Source of the DNA: an uncultured bacterium
GTDB taxonomy: Bacteria; Patescibacteriota; Minisyncoccia; Phycocordibacterales; CAIRYW01
Reading direction: 5' to 3'
Assembly (NCBI GenBank): GCA_903882905.1
Contig: CAIRYW010000017.1
Location: forward strand, 1 to 56,139
DNA length: 56,139 nt
Of this stretch, positions 34,001 through 40,865 are shown piece by piece. A model generated the notes under the pieces. That model was not told the DNA's origin, made no database searches, and worked only from the letters and a program-made list of their open reading frames with translations. Numbering within the stretch: the stretch's first letter is position 1; every line of letters begins with the position of its first letter. The position numbers and the translations under genes are program-made.

Positions 34001-34704
34001 AGTTCTGTTTTTAATTTTTTAAGATCTAAACTTTTGAATAGGTTATAAATAGCTTCAGCTCCGATTGATGCTTCAAAAATTGTTCCATATTTTAGAGAAA
34101 ACTTGTGATAGTTAATCTCATCAAGAACTTTTCCAACTTTGATGCTTTCAATTTCACCTTTTGTTGTTAAGAATAATTCTTTGATTGCATCCTTTGTTTT
34201 GTCGTCCTGAATATTCTTTAGTTTATTTTTGAATTCTCCATCGAGGTCAGTTAGAATTCTTCTCTTTTCATTTTCATTTATTTTTGTGACAAGGTATCCT
34301 GCAAAGTAGACAACTTTTTCTACTTCTGATGATTGTACTCCAAGAATTAGAGAAATCCTTGATGGCATTGAACGCAAGAACCATATGTGGGCAACCGGTG
34401 TTGCTAGCTCAATGTGTCCCATTCTTTCACGTCGCACAATTGATCTTGTTATTTCAACTCCACATTTTTCACAAACAATTCCTTTATATCTAATTCCTTT
34501 GTATTTTCCACAATAACACTCAAAGTCTTTATCTGGACCGAAGATTTTTTCATCAAACAAACCATTTTTTTCTGATCTCTGAGTTCTGTAGTTCATTGTC
34601 TCAGGTTTTGTAACCTCACCATAAGACCATTCTCTGATTCTCTCAGGAGAAGCAACTTTGATGCCTATTGAGTCGAAATTTTGAAATTCTTTTTTCTTTA
34701 TCAT
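31036..34704 (-). CDS. rpoC: RNA polymerase beta' subunit
   Basis: The 1222-residue largest subunit of RNA polymerase. The N-terminal zinc site reads ECYCGKYKG and GIVCEKCGVEI (about 62-84), the catalytic Mg site is NADFDGDQMAVHVPLS (about 460), the bridge helix and trigger-loop area has STHGSRKG-like text (actual ITTHGSRKGLTDTALNTAKA), and the second zinc site has CGTKEG with CKSRGGICAKCYG. Compared with about 1400 residues in E. coli it lacks large lineage-specific insertions, normal for compact bacteria. It starts 18 bases after rpoB stops and is co-transcribed with it. The run of T and A in the flanks shows no terminator before dnaG, so read-through into dnaG-rpoD is plausible. Confidence 0.98.
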   Translation of the reverse strand: MIKKKEFQNFDSIGIKVASPERIREWSYGEVTKPETMNYRTQRSEKNGLFDEKIFGPDKDFECYCGKYKGIRYKGIVCEKCGVEITRSIVRRERMGHIELATPVAHIWFLRSMPSRISLILGVQSSEVEKVVYFAGYLVTKINENEKRRILTDLDGEFKNKLKNIQDDKTKDAIKELFLTTKGEIESIKVGKVLDEINYHKFSLKYGTIFEASIGAEAIYNLFKSLDLKKLKTELEKDILEAGAQDRDKINRRLGIIKGMIEANIKPEWMFLSAIPVIPAALRPMVALDGGRHATSDVNDLYRRVINRNNRLKKLKEINAPDVILRNEKRILQEAVDVLIDNSIRHGGNSFVGLGQLQRRPLKSLSDNLKGKRGLFRQNLLGKRVDYSGRSVIVVGPDLKLNECGLPKHMALELFRPFVVAQILKRELAYNIRGASRLIEDSAPEVWEILEEVIKNKYVLLNRAPTLHRLGIQAFKPILIEGNAIRVHPLVCTAFNADFDGDQMAVHVPLSEEAQLEAREIMASDKNVLKPGSGNLIASVDKLDIVLGAYWMTTIVPGEKGEGKYFSGPSGAIATFNFDNLSFRAKVLVRKPNTKKFENIAEEMIETSVGRILFNELLPEEYPFLNKEIDKKAMAALMSDLMSKYGIANLPPILDKIKAFGFKYVTLSGTTWGIDDIKVPEGKKAIIAKSKLKEEEAINQFNEGLLSEEERIRKNIEIWHGAKAEIEKIIPENMDKKSSVYDMWKSGARGSLSQITQMSGMKGLIQNTAGETIEFPILSSSKEGLNPIEYFITTHGSRKGLTDTALNTAKAGYLTRRLFVAAQDVIITSEDCGTKEGIILKKETASGIESPISKSIRGRVLADDLKDAKGEEIFAKGHLITDDDAQIIEKSGVSEVFARSPLTCKSRGGICAKCYGLDLGRNKLIDLGEAVGTVAAQAIGEPGTQLTMRTFHSGGTAQIGGDITQGLPRVEEVFEKRKPKNPAVISKVSGVVSEVTDGRKEKKIVIIPELEEKSKVKKAAAIEYEVHRLRMPLVKVGDNVKKGELLTDGSADIDDLFKYAGKEITENYIISEIKKLYELQGEAVSRKHIEVIVRQMFGRLKVKKAGDTVFAEGAIIEWSELFEENEKMKAAGLEEAKADQIVLGITDVSLSRQSFLSAASFQHTTRVLIQSAAQGAEDRLNGLMENVILGRLIPAGTGFKGSEKSKMIENLQATYRDEIQGE

Positions 34705-34722
34705 AGTGATTATGGTTATTGA

Positions 34723-37700
34723 TTAATTTTTTTCTGAACCTCTTTCAGGTTTTGAATTTTCTTTCGACTTTCCTAGAACTACATCCAGCGCCAATCCTCT
34801 AAGGTTTGCAAGAAGTACGTTAAATGATGCTGGAGAATTGTGATTTACTATTCTTTCCCCTCTTACGATTGCATCGAATGTTGCAGATCTTCCTTGAATA
34901 TCATCTGATTTAACTGTAAGAATTTCTCGTAGCATATATGAAACTCCGTGTCCCAAAAGGGCCCAGACTTCCATTTCTCCAAATCTTTGTCCTCCATTTT
35001 GTGCCTTTCCTCCAAGTGGTTGCTGAGTAATCAAAGAGTACGGACCAATTGATCTCATGTGTATCTTGTCTTCTACCATGTGGTGCAGTTTCAAAATATA
35101 CATATATCCAACAGCAACGTCTTGTCCAAAAACTAGACCAGTTCTTCCATCAAAAAGTTTCATTTTTCCGTTTTCATTGAAACCTGCTTTTTTAAGTTCA
35201 TCTTTAATTTCTGTATCTGTTGCTCCAGCAAAAGGAGGAACAATTGCCTGATAGTTAAGTGCGTTTGCAGCAAGACCTAAGTGAATTTCTAGAATTTGTC
35301 CTAGGTTCATACGTGAAGGCACTCCAAGTGGTGTAAGAACAACATCAATTGGTGTTCCATCAGCCATATAAGGCATATCTTCTTCTGGAAGAACAATTGA
35401 GATAACACCTTTGTTTCCGTGTCGTCCTGCAAGCTTGTCTCCAACTGAAATATTTCTTAACTGTGCGATTTCAATGTGAATTCTTTTGATAATTCCACTT
35501 TCTAATTTATCTCCATTCTCTCTTGAGAAAACTTTTACACCGATGATTCTTCCTCTCTTTCCGTTTTCCATTCTCTTTGATGTATCCTTTACATCGCGAG
35601 CTTTTTCTCCAAAAATAGATCGGAGCAATCTTTCTTCTGGTGTTAGTTGTGTTTCACCTTTTGGTGTAATTTTTCCAACAAGAATATCTCCAGGGCGAAC
35701 TTCTGCTCCAACTCTAATGATTCCGTCCTCATCCAAGTTTCGAAGTTTTAATTCTCCAACGTTTGGAATATCGTGTGTTGTAACTTCGGGACCAAGTTTT
35801 GTGTCACGGACGTTTACAACAAATTCTTCAACGTGAATTGAAGTAAATTTACTTTCTTTAACTAATTTTTGTGAAATGACAATAGCATCTTCATAGTTTT
35901 GTCCTGCCCATGTCATGAAGGCAACAAGAACGTTTTGCCCAATGGCCATTTCTCCATCAACAGTTGTTGATGTATCTGCCAAAACACTATCTTTAGAAAC
36001 TTTTTCTCCAACAGAGACAGTAGGTCTTTGGTGAAAAGCAGTAAATTGGTTTGTTCTTTCAAAATGAGCTAAGTTGTATTCTTTTTCTTTTCTTCCATAT
36101 TTAACAGTCACTTTCTTTGAATCAACAGTTGATACAACTCCTTCATCTTCTGCCAAAATTACTCTACCTGTATCGAATGCTGCCTTTTTTTCTATACCAG
36201 TTGCAACAAGTGGAGCTTCAGGAATTACACAAGGCACTGCTTGTTTCTGCATGTTTGATGCCATAAGTGCTCTGTTTGCTTCATCGTGGTTTAGGAAAGG
36301 AATCATAGAAGTTGCAATAGAAAAAGCCTGATTTGTTGCGACATCCATAAGATCTACTTTGTCTCTGTTGATGTATCCTGGCTTTCCTTTAATACGAACT
36401 TCTACTTTTTCAACTGTAATATTTCCTTTTTCATCAACTGGAGTTGCGGCGTGAGCAATAATATAGCCTTCTTCTTCAAGAGCATTCATATAAGAAACGT
36501 CTTTTGTGACATGTCCATTTTTTACTTTTGCATATGGAGTTTCAATCATTCCGAATTCATTTACTCTTGCATATGAAGAAAGGTGAAGTACCAATCCAAT
36601 GTTTGGACCTTCAGGTGTGTGAATAGGACAAATTCTTCCATAGTGAGAAGTGTGAACGTCACGAACTTCAAAACCAGCTCTTTCTCGTGTAAGTCCACCG
36701 GGACCCAAAGCAGAAACTGTTCTTAAGTGTTCAAGTTCTGTAAGTACGTTTTCCTGCTGCATAAATTGTGACAGCTGGTTTGTTGTAAAAAATTCTTTGA
36801 TTCTTGCTTGAAGTGGTCTAGGAGAAATAAATTGCACAGGAAGATTTGATTCAGTATCAATTGTAGACATTCTGTTTTGAATGTTTCGCTTGATTTGAGT
36901 CATACCAACTCTAATTTTTTGTTGCAATAATTCTCCAACATAACGCACTCTTCTTGAACCTAGGTGATCAATATCATCAGCATTTGCTTCACCGTTTGAG
37001 TTCAAAAATGCAAGGTGATTAATTATTGTTACAAGATCATCCAAGCTTAGAGTTTTTTGTGTAAGAGATTTTTCATCCATTCCCTTCTCAAATCTCTTAT
37101 TAAATCTATGTCGTCCAACTCTTGAAAGATCATAGCGCTCTCCATCAAAAAGACTTGCGACAAATTCTCTCGCATTTTCTGCTGTTGCTAAATCTCCGTC
37201 TCTTTGTCTTTTGTGAATTTCAATAAGTGATTCTTCTTGAGTTTTTGTGTGATCTTTTGCAAGAGTTGCTTCAATATGTTTTCTGACTCCTTCATCTTTA
37301 AAAGCTTTCAAGATATCCTCAGTTGTCTTAAGTCCAAAAGCTCTAAGTAAGCATGTAATTGGGAATTTTCTCTTTCTGTCAATTCTTGCATATACAGCAC
37401 CATCAGCTTCACTTTCAATTTCTACCCAAGCACCTCTGGCTGGAATTATTTTTGCTCCAAAAAAGTTAAGCCCCTTTGATTCAGACATAGTAAAAAAGAC
37501 CCCAAAGGATCTTGCTAGCTGAGGAACAATAACTCTCTCAATACCATTAATAATAAAGGTACCGTGATCTGTCATTACAGGAAAATCAGCCAAAAATACC
37601 TCTTGCTCTTTTTCTGTACCTAAAATCTTATTCTTAAGTTTTACTATAACTTTTAGAGGGGCTTCAAGAGTAAGTTTGTTCTCTTTTGCATAACTTTCAT

Positions 37701-37962
37701 CAAACTTTGGCTCTCCCATATCAAATTTACCAAAACTGAATTCAAACTTCTTTCCTGAATAATCTGAAATTTTTCCAAATTCATCAAAAACTTCTTTGAG
37801 ACCTTTCTCAAGGAGAACTTTAAAAGAAGTTGTTTGTCCTTCCACTAGATTAGGAAGTTCAACTAATGGTTTCCTAAATCTTGAAAAAAACTTTTTGTTT
37901 TCGGTGTTGGCACTGACACCAGTTCTTATCGCCATGATCTTATCCTTTTCGATTGTGGTCAT
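34723..37962 (-). CDS. rpoB: RNA polymerase beta subunit
   Basis: The 1079-residue second-largest subunit, compact compared with 1342 residues in E. coli. Signatures include SALGPGGLTRERAGFEVRDV, HTPEGPNIGLVLHLSSYARV, GQNVLVAFMTWAGQNYEDA, GRHGNKGVISIVLPEEDMPY and the C-terminal GGQRFGEMEVWALLGHG. The start is the ATG at 37962; an internal ATG at codon 10 is possible. In the rifampicin-contact stretch QLSQFMQQENVLTELEHLRT the residues aligned to E. coli Asp516 and Arg529 are Gln and Thr (see findings). Two promoters lie upstream in the 223-base gap to trmD, and rpoC follows after 18 bases. Confidence 0.98.
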   Translation of the reverse strand: MTTIEKDKIMAIRTGVSANTENKKFFSRFRKPLVELPNLVEGQTTSFKVLLEKGLKEVFDEFGKISDYSGKKFEFSFGKFDMGEPKFDESYAKENKLTLEAPLKVIVKLKNKILGTEKEQEVFLADFPVMTDHGTFIINGIERVIVPQLARSFGVFFTMSESKGLNFFGAKIIPARGAWVEIESEADGAVYARIDRKRKFPITCLLRAFGLKTTEDILKAFKDEGVRKHIEATLAKDHTKTQEESLIEIHKRQRDGDLATAENAREFVASLFDGERYDLSRVGRHRFNKRFEKGMDEKSLTQKTLSLDDLVTIINHLAFLNSNGEANADDIDHLGSRRVRYVGELLQQKIRVGMTQIKRNIQNRMSTIDTESNLPVQFISPRPLQARIKEFFTTNQLSQFMQQENVLTELEHLRTVSALGPGGLTRERAGFEVRDVHTSHYGRICPIHTPEGPNIGLVLHLSSYARVNEFGMIETPYAKVKNGHVTKDVSYMNALEEEGYIIAHAATPVDEKGNITVEKVEVRIKGKPGYINRDKVDLMDVATNQAFSIATSMIPFLNHDEANRALMASNMQKQAVPCVIPEAPLVATGIEKKAAFDTGRVILAEDEGVVSTVDSKKVTVKYGRKEKEYNLAHFERTNQFTAFHQRPTVSVGEKVSKDSVLADTSTTVDGEMAIGQNVLVAFMTWAGQNYEDAIVISQKLVKESKFTSIHVEEFVVNVRDTKLGPEVTTHDIPNVGELKLRNLDEDGIIRVGAEVRPGDILVGKITPKGETQLTPEERLLRSIFGEKARDVKDTSKRMENGKRGRIIGVKVFSRENGDKLESGIIKRIHIEIAQLRNISVGDKLAGRHGNKGVISIVLPEEDMPYMADGTPIDVVLTPLGVPSRMNLGQILEIHLGLAANALNYQAIVPPFAGATDTEIKDELKKAGFNENGKMKLFDGRTGLVFGQDVAVGYMYILKLHHMVEDKIHMRSIGPYSLITQQPLGGKAQNGGQRFGEMEVWALLGHGVSYMLREILTVKSDDIQGRSATFDAIVRGERIVNHNSPASFNVLLANLRGLALDVVLGKSKENSKPERGSEKN

Positions 37963-38072
37963 ATTTTTTTATGCCGAGCTTTGAACAATTAAAAAGCAAA
38001 AAGAGAAAATTACAAAAAATTCTTTTTTCGCTTTCAATTATCCGAGACGCCGGAAAGATTATTATGATTATC

Positions 38073-38159
38073 TATTTATAAAATAAATCGCGATTTGACA
38101 ACCATAACACAATCTTTCACGAATTCGCATGATTATACTACTATATTTATATAGCGCAA
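38073..38159 (-). promoter_or_regulatory. Tandem promoters of rpoBC
   Basis: Two minus-strand promoters can be read in the 223-base gap before rpoB. The nearer is TTGTCA (38101-38096), a 17-bp spacer, TAAATA (38078-38073). The farther is TTGCGC (38159-38154), a 16-bp spacer, TATAAT (38137-38132). The leader from the nearer one would be about 100 nt and is A/T-rich, with a CCGGCGTCTCGG-type imperfect hairpin close to its start. The rest of the gap shows nothing else I recognise. Confidence 0.55.
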
Positions 38160-38185
38160 CATTGACATTACCTAGATATTAATGG

Positions 38186-38914
38186 CTAATGAGTTTTTCG
38201 CCATTCCTCAATATCCTTATGGTTACCAGACAAAAGAACCTTTGGTACCTTATATTTCTTCCCTTTATAAGCTATTACTTCAGGACGAGTGTACATCTCA
38301 CTTGAGGCTTCCCTTTCTTCTTCTCTAGAATCAAAGTTTCCTAAAACTCCCTCAATTTGGCGCGAAATAGAATCAATCAAAATCATTGCTGGAATTTCCC
38401 CACCAGTAAGCACATATGGACCGACGGAAATATTTTCCATTTTAAAAATCTTTTTTACACGAGAATCTATTCCTTCATATCTACCACAAATTAAAATAAT
38501 ATCAGAATATTTTTTTACAGAATTTTTAGCATATTTAGTATCAAAGTTTTTTCCATCTGGAGAGAAGAATACAATTTTAGGTGCGAGTTTTGAGTTGCGA
38601 GTTTTGAGGACTATCTTTTTCGATTTTTTCTCTAACCTCGCACCTCGCACCTCGCACCTTCTTAAAGCCACTTCAATGGCCTTAAGAACCGGCTCTGCTT
38701 CTATCACCATCCCTGGACCTCCGCCGTAAGGTTTGTTGTCTACTCTAAGATATGGCTTCTCTTTTCCTTTTTGAACTTTAGTTGGTTTTACAAAATCTCG
38801 TGGGTTATAGAAAAGAACTGAAATTTTCTTTTCGTTTATTGCTCGCGCCAAAATAGACTCGGAAAGGTACGAGTTAACTAAATCTGGAAATAATGTAATT
38901 ACGTGGAAACGCAT
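38186..38914 (-). CDS. trmD: tRNA (guanine-37-N1)-methyltransferase TrmD
   Basis: A 242-residue SPOUT methyltransferase that makes m1G37 in tRNA. Signatures are MRFHVITLFPDLVNSYL at the start, DNKPYGGGPGMVIEAEPVL (about 58-75), VFFSPDGKNFDTKYA, the knot residues ILICGRYEGIDSRV and SVGPYVLTGGEIPAMILID. Between GPGMV-helix and the SPxG strand, at about residues 86-111, lies an unusual basic insertion (CEVRGARLEKKSKKIVLKTR, then NSKL) encoded by 7-bp tandem repeats at 38581-38660. The insertion is in frame and sits in a surface loop, so activity is probably kept. The gene lies upstream of rpoB on the same strand but with promoters between. Confidence 0.94.
   Translation of the reverse strand: MRFHVITLFPDLVNSYLSESILARAINEKKISVLFYNPRDFVKPTKVQKGKEKPYLRVDNKPYGGGPGMVIEAEPVLKAIEVALRRCEVRGARLEKKSKKIVLKTRNSKLAPKIVFFSPDGKNFDTKYAKNSVKKYSDIILICGRYEGIDSRVKKIFKMENISVGPYVLTGGEIPAMILIDSISRQIEGVLGNFDSREEEREASSEMYTRPEVIAYKGKKYKVPKVLLSGNHKDIEEWRKTH
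38581..38660. repeat. 7-bp tandem repeats inside trmD
   Basis: On the plus strand the block opens with the heptamers GTGCGAG, TTTTGAG, TTGCGAG, TTTTGAG (38581-38608). After 26 other bases come three exact copies of ACCTCGC (38635-38655) plus a partial one. CTCGCAC in the second block is the complement of GTGCGAG in the first, so the two blocks can also pair. The block encodes the extra basic loop of TrmD. Confidence 0.7.
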
Positions 38915-38918
38915 GTGT

Positions 38919-38953
38919 AGCTATCAGCTTTTAGCTGTTAGCTATTAGCTTAA
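38919..38953. repeat. Degenerate 7-bp tandem repeat before trmD
   Basis: Five consecutive heptamers each begin with AGCT: AGCTATC, AGCTTTT, AGCTGTT, AGCTATT, AGCTTAA. The array lies immediately upstream of the trmD start codon, in its leader or promoter region. Confidence 0.6.
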
Positions 38954-38986
38954 AGAAAAACATAATAAAAGCAAATATAGCTTTAC

Positions 38987-39014
38987 AAAAAAATACCCCT
39001 AGCGAACTAAGGGT
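38987..39014 (-). terminator. Intrinsic terminator of the 41-codon orphan gene
   Basis: On the minus strand ACCCTTAG and CTAGGGGT form a stem (one mismatch) with a short loop, followed by ATTTTTTTG. It lies about 37 bases past the stop of the small gene at 39051. Confidence 0.7.
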
Positions 39015-39050
39015 TGAAGAAAGGACTACCAAGTTGCAGTCCGAGGTCGG

Positions 39051-39176
39051 CTACTTGCCGTCGTCGGTCTTGGCAATTTGCGATCCGCGGCGCCGGCTGC
39101 TGAAACGGTCTGACCGGCGCGAACCGGGTTTAATTCCAATCGGGGTTTGTTTGCGGGCTTTGTTCTCTTGGCTCAT
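39051..39176 (-). CDS. Orphan small basic protein (41 aa), G+C rich
   Basis: An ATG at 39176 opens 41 codons ending with TAG. The protein is very basic and polar: SQENKARKQTPIGIKPG, then SRRSDRFSSRRRGSQIAKT and DDGK at the end. I recognise no family; nucleic-acid binding would fit its charge. By my count the frame is 58 percent G+C and uses CGC and CGG for Arg, whereas neighbours use AGA. It has its own promoter with 17-bp spacing 10 bases before the ATG and its own terminator, so it is a stand-alone gene and not noise. It shares this design with the orphans at 11950, 48113 and 55358. Confidence 0.65.
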   Translation of the reverse strand: MSQENKARKQTPIGIKPGSRRSDRFSSRRRGSQIAKTDDGK

Positions 39177-39186
39177 ACAGCTTTAA

Positions 39187-39215
39187 AAGTTACACCAATG
39201 TTAAAATTTCGTCAA
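39187..39215 (-). promoter_or_regulatory. Promoter of the 41-codon orphan gene, nearly leaderless
   Basis: On the minus strand TTGACG (39215-39210), a 17-bp spacer ending in GGTG, and TAACTT (39192-39187) lie 10 bases before the ATG. The -10 hexamer and the preceding GTG are shared with the promoter of the orphan at 55358. Confidence 0.6.
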
Positions 39216-39220
39216 TAGTT

Positions 39221-40006
39221 TTAATTTGAAATTGGAACTTCAATTCTTGGTGCGCCGTAAGGTCTTGAACCTAATTGATATTCTTTAAACTGCAAAATGA
39301 CACTAGAATCAGAAAACATGAAAGTATCGAAATTTGTTATAGTCGCAACCAACCCATCATTATTATCCAAAAAACTAGTGTCAGTATTGCCTGTTTGGGA
39401 GTAATATTTTTTCAATTCTCCTGTTGCATTCTTTGAAAGATTATTCAAAAAATCTACTGGCCTAAAAAAGTCACTTAATTTTTTTTCTGTTCCATCACTT
39501 AAGCTAAAAGTATGAGATTCAAAGTTTGTATATGGATGTGCAAGTAATCCCCCGCCGACAAAGGTCGAATACAGAACACTGACAGTCCCGAATTTTTCAG
39601 ATGTCGTAGCGTCACTTGTAAGAGCAATCTCAAATGGTGAAAGAGATGGAGGTGTATTTTCTGGAGAAATATTTGAAGAAACATCTCCCGTAATTTGTAA
39701 TTTTATTACCTGAACTTCTGCCTCTATTTGAGAATTAATTGCACCCCACTTATTTCCCAAAGTACTATCAAAAACTGGATAAGTAGCACTAAATGTCCAT
39801 TTACCTCCTGGATCTTTGTCTGTAATTGTTTTGGAACTGATAGTTGGTGTAAATACTTGTGTGGTTTGTGTTGTACTAATATTTTGTTCTGCAGATTTAG
39901 TATTTAAAACATAGGAAACAAGAATTTGAACATAGTGAGGATTTATAGCCACAAGAACTACTATCAATATAACGACTCCGACTATATAAGGAATAATTTT
40001 CTTCAT
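39221..40006 (-). CDS. Secreted DUF3298/RsiV-like protein
   Basis: A 261-residue protein with an N-terminal membrane anchor or signal (about 4-24) and an extracytoplasmic region. Residues about 65-150 resemble the DUF4163/PdaC-like segment (KWTFSATYPVFDS and NSQIEAEVQVIKLQ). Residues about 155-258 match DUF3298: YTNFESHTFSLSDGTEKKLS followed by DFFRP, and the end LQFKEYQLGSRPYGAPRIEV. In Bacillus this pair of domains occurs in RsiV, an anti-sigma factor that binds lysozyme, and in PdaC deacetylases; here no catalytic deacetylase domain is present. A role in envelope sensing or lysozyme binding is possible. The promoter of the orphan at 39176 begins 6 bases beyond its stop. Confidence 0.8.
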   Translation of the reverse strand: MKKIIPYIVGVVILIVVLVAINPHYVQILVSYVLNTKSAEQNISTTQTTQVFTPTISSKTITDKDPGGKWTFSATYPVFDSTLGNKWGAINSQIEAEVQVIKLQITGDVSSNISPENTPPSLSPFEIALTSDATTSEKFGTVSVLYSTFVGGGLLAHPYTNFESHTFSLSDGTEKKLSDFFRPVDFLNNLSKNATGELKKYYSQTGNTDTSFLDNNDGLVATITNFDTFMFSDSSVILQFKEYQLGSRPYGAPRIEVPISN

Positions 40007-40031
40007 TAAGTTGATTATAACATTTCCTGTG

Positions 40032-40106
40032 TTGTCATTCCCGCGAAAGCGGGAATCTAGGGTTTTACTACATACATCTGGATTCCCGCTTTCGCGGGAA
40101 TGACAA
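40032..40106. repeat. Paired hairpin repeat (BIME-like) in the divergent gap
   Basis: Bases 40032-40057 and 40081-40106 are perfect 26-bp inverted copies of one unit whose core is CATTCCCGCGAAAGCGGGAAT. Each unit is itself a hairpin (ATTCCCGC, GAAA, GCGGGAAT). The layout of two hairpins facing each other resembles REP/BIME elements, and this core is a common repeat in many bacterial genomes. It lies between the DUF3298 gene and rsmG. Confidence 0.85.
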
Positions 40107-40127
40107 ATAACATTTTAACTTATTTCT

Positions 40128-40156
40128 TTGATGATTAACACTAATAATGCTAGTCT
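40128..40156 (+). promoter_or_regulatory. rsmG promoter, leaderless
   Basis: TTGATG (40128-40133), a 17-bp spacer and TAGTCT (40151-40156) with an extended TG before the -10 box. Only six bases separate the -10 box from the rsmG ATG, so transcription would begin at or next to the start codon. Confidence 0.5.
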
Positions 40157-40162
40157 GTCTCC

Positions 40163-40864
40163 ATGGAAGAACTAAAAGCACAACTAAATAAAATCAATCT
40201 TAAGCTTGAAAATAAAGCCATCGAGCGACTTTGGAAATTTAAAGAAATTGTTCTTGAAAAAAATAAGGTTTTAAACCTTACAGGTATCACTGAAGAAAAA
40301 GACTTTATTCTCAAGCACTTAATTGATTCCCTTTCAGTTATAGATTCCATACCTGCTGGAACAAGAAACATTATAGATATTGGTACAGGTGCCGGTTTTC
40401 CAGGAGTACCAATAAAAATCGCAAGACCAGAAATAAATGTTACCTTACTCGATTCATCAAAAAAGAAAGTAGTTTTTTTGAAAGAAGCTATCAAATCTTT
40501 AGAACTTGAAAATATAAAAGCTGTGGCAGAAAGAGCAGAAGATTTGGCACAAGATAAAAATTTTAGAGAGAAATATGATGTAGCAATTTCAAGAGCAGTA
40601 GCATTGCTTCCTGTATTAGTTGAATACTCTCTACCTTTTGTAAAAGTTGGAGGAATTTTTATTGCTCAAAAATCTCAAAACGAGGAAGAATTGAAATCAG
40701 CGGAAAGAGCAATAAACATTCTTGGTGGAAAAATTAGAGAAATTATTTCAATAAAAATAGAAAATATTCCGGATCGCTCGCTAATCATTATTGAAAAAAT
40801 TTCTCGTACTCCACTAAATTTCCCGAGAAAACCAGGAACTGCTTCAAAGGAGCCTATAAAATAA
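40163..40864 (+). CDS. rsmG: 16S rRNA (guanine-527-N7)-methyltransferase RsmG
   Basis: A 233-residue AdoMet-dependent methyltransferase of the GidB family. It has the typical start helix with NKVLNLTGITEEKDFILKHL followed by IDSL, the AdoMet loop DIGTGAGFPGVPIKIARPE, then VTLLDSSKKKVVFLKE and the catalytic-side AISRAVALLPVLVEYSLPFV. It modifies G527 of 16S rRNA in the decoding region. The ATG at 40163 fits the family start and the promoter. The stop is directly followed by the converging KefB-type gene (one base gap), with no terminator visible. Confidence 0.95.
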   Translation: MEELKAQLNKINLKLENKAIERLWKFKEIVLEKNKVLNLTGITEEKDFILKHLIDSLSVIDSIPAGTRNIIDIGTGAGFPGVPIKIARPEINVTLLDSSKKKVVFLKEAIKSLELENIKAVAERAEDLAQDKNFREKYDVAISRAVALLPVLVEYSLPFVKVGGIFIAQKSQNEEELKSAERAINILGGKIREIISIKIENIPDRSLIIIEKISRTPLNFPRKPGTASKEPIK

Positions 40865-40865
40865 A

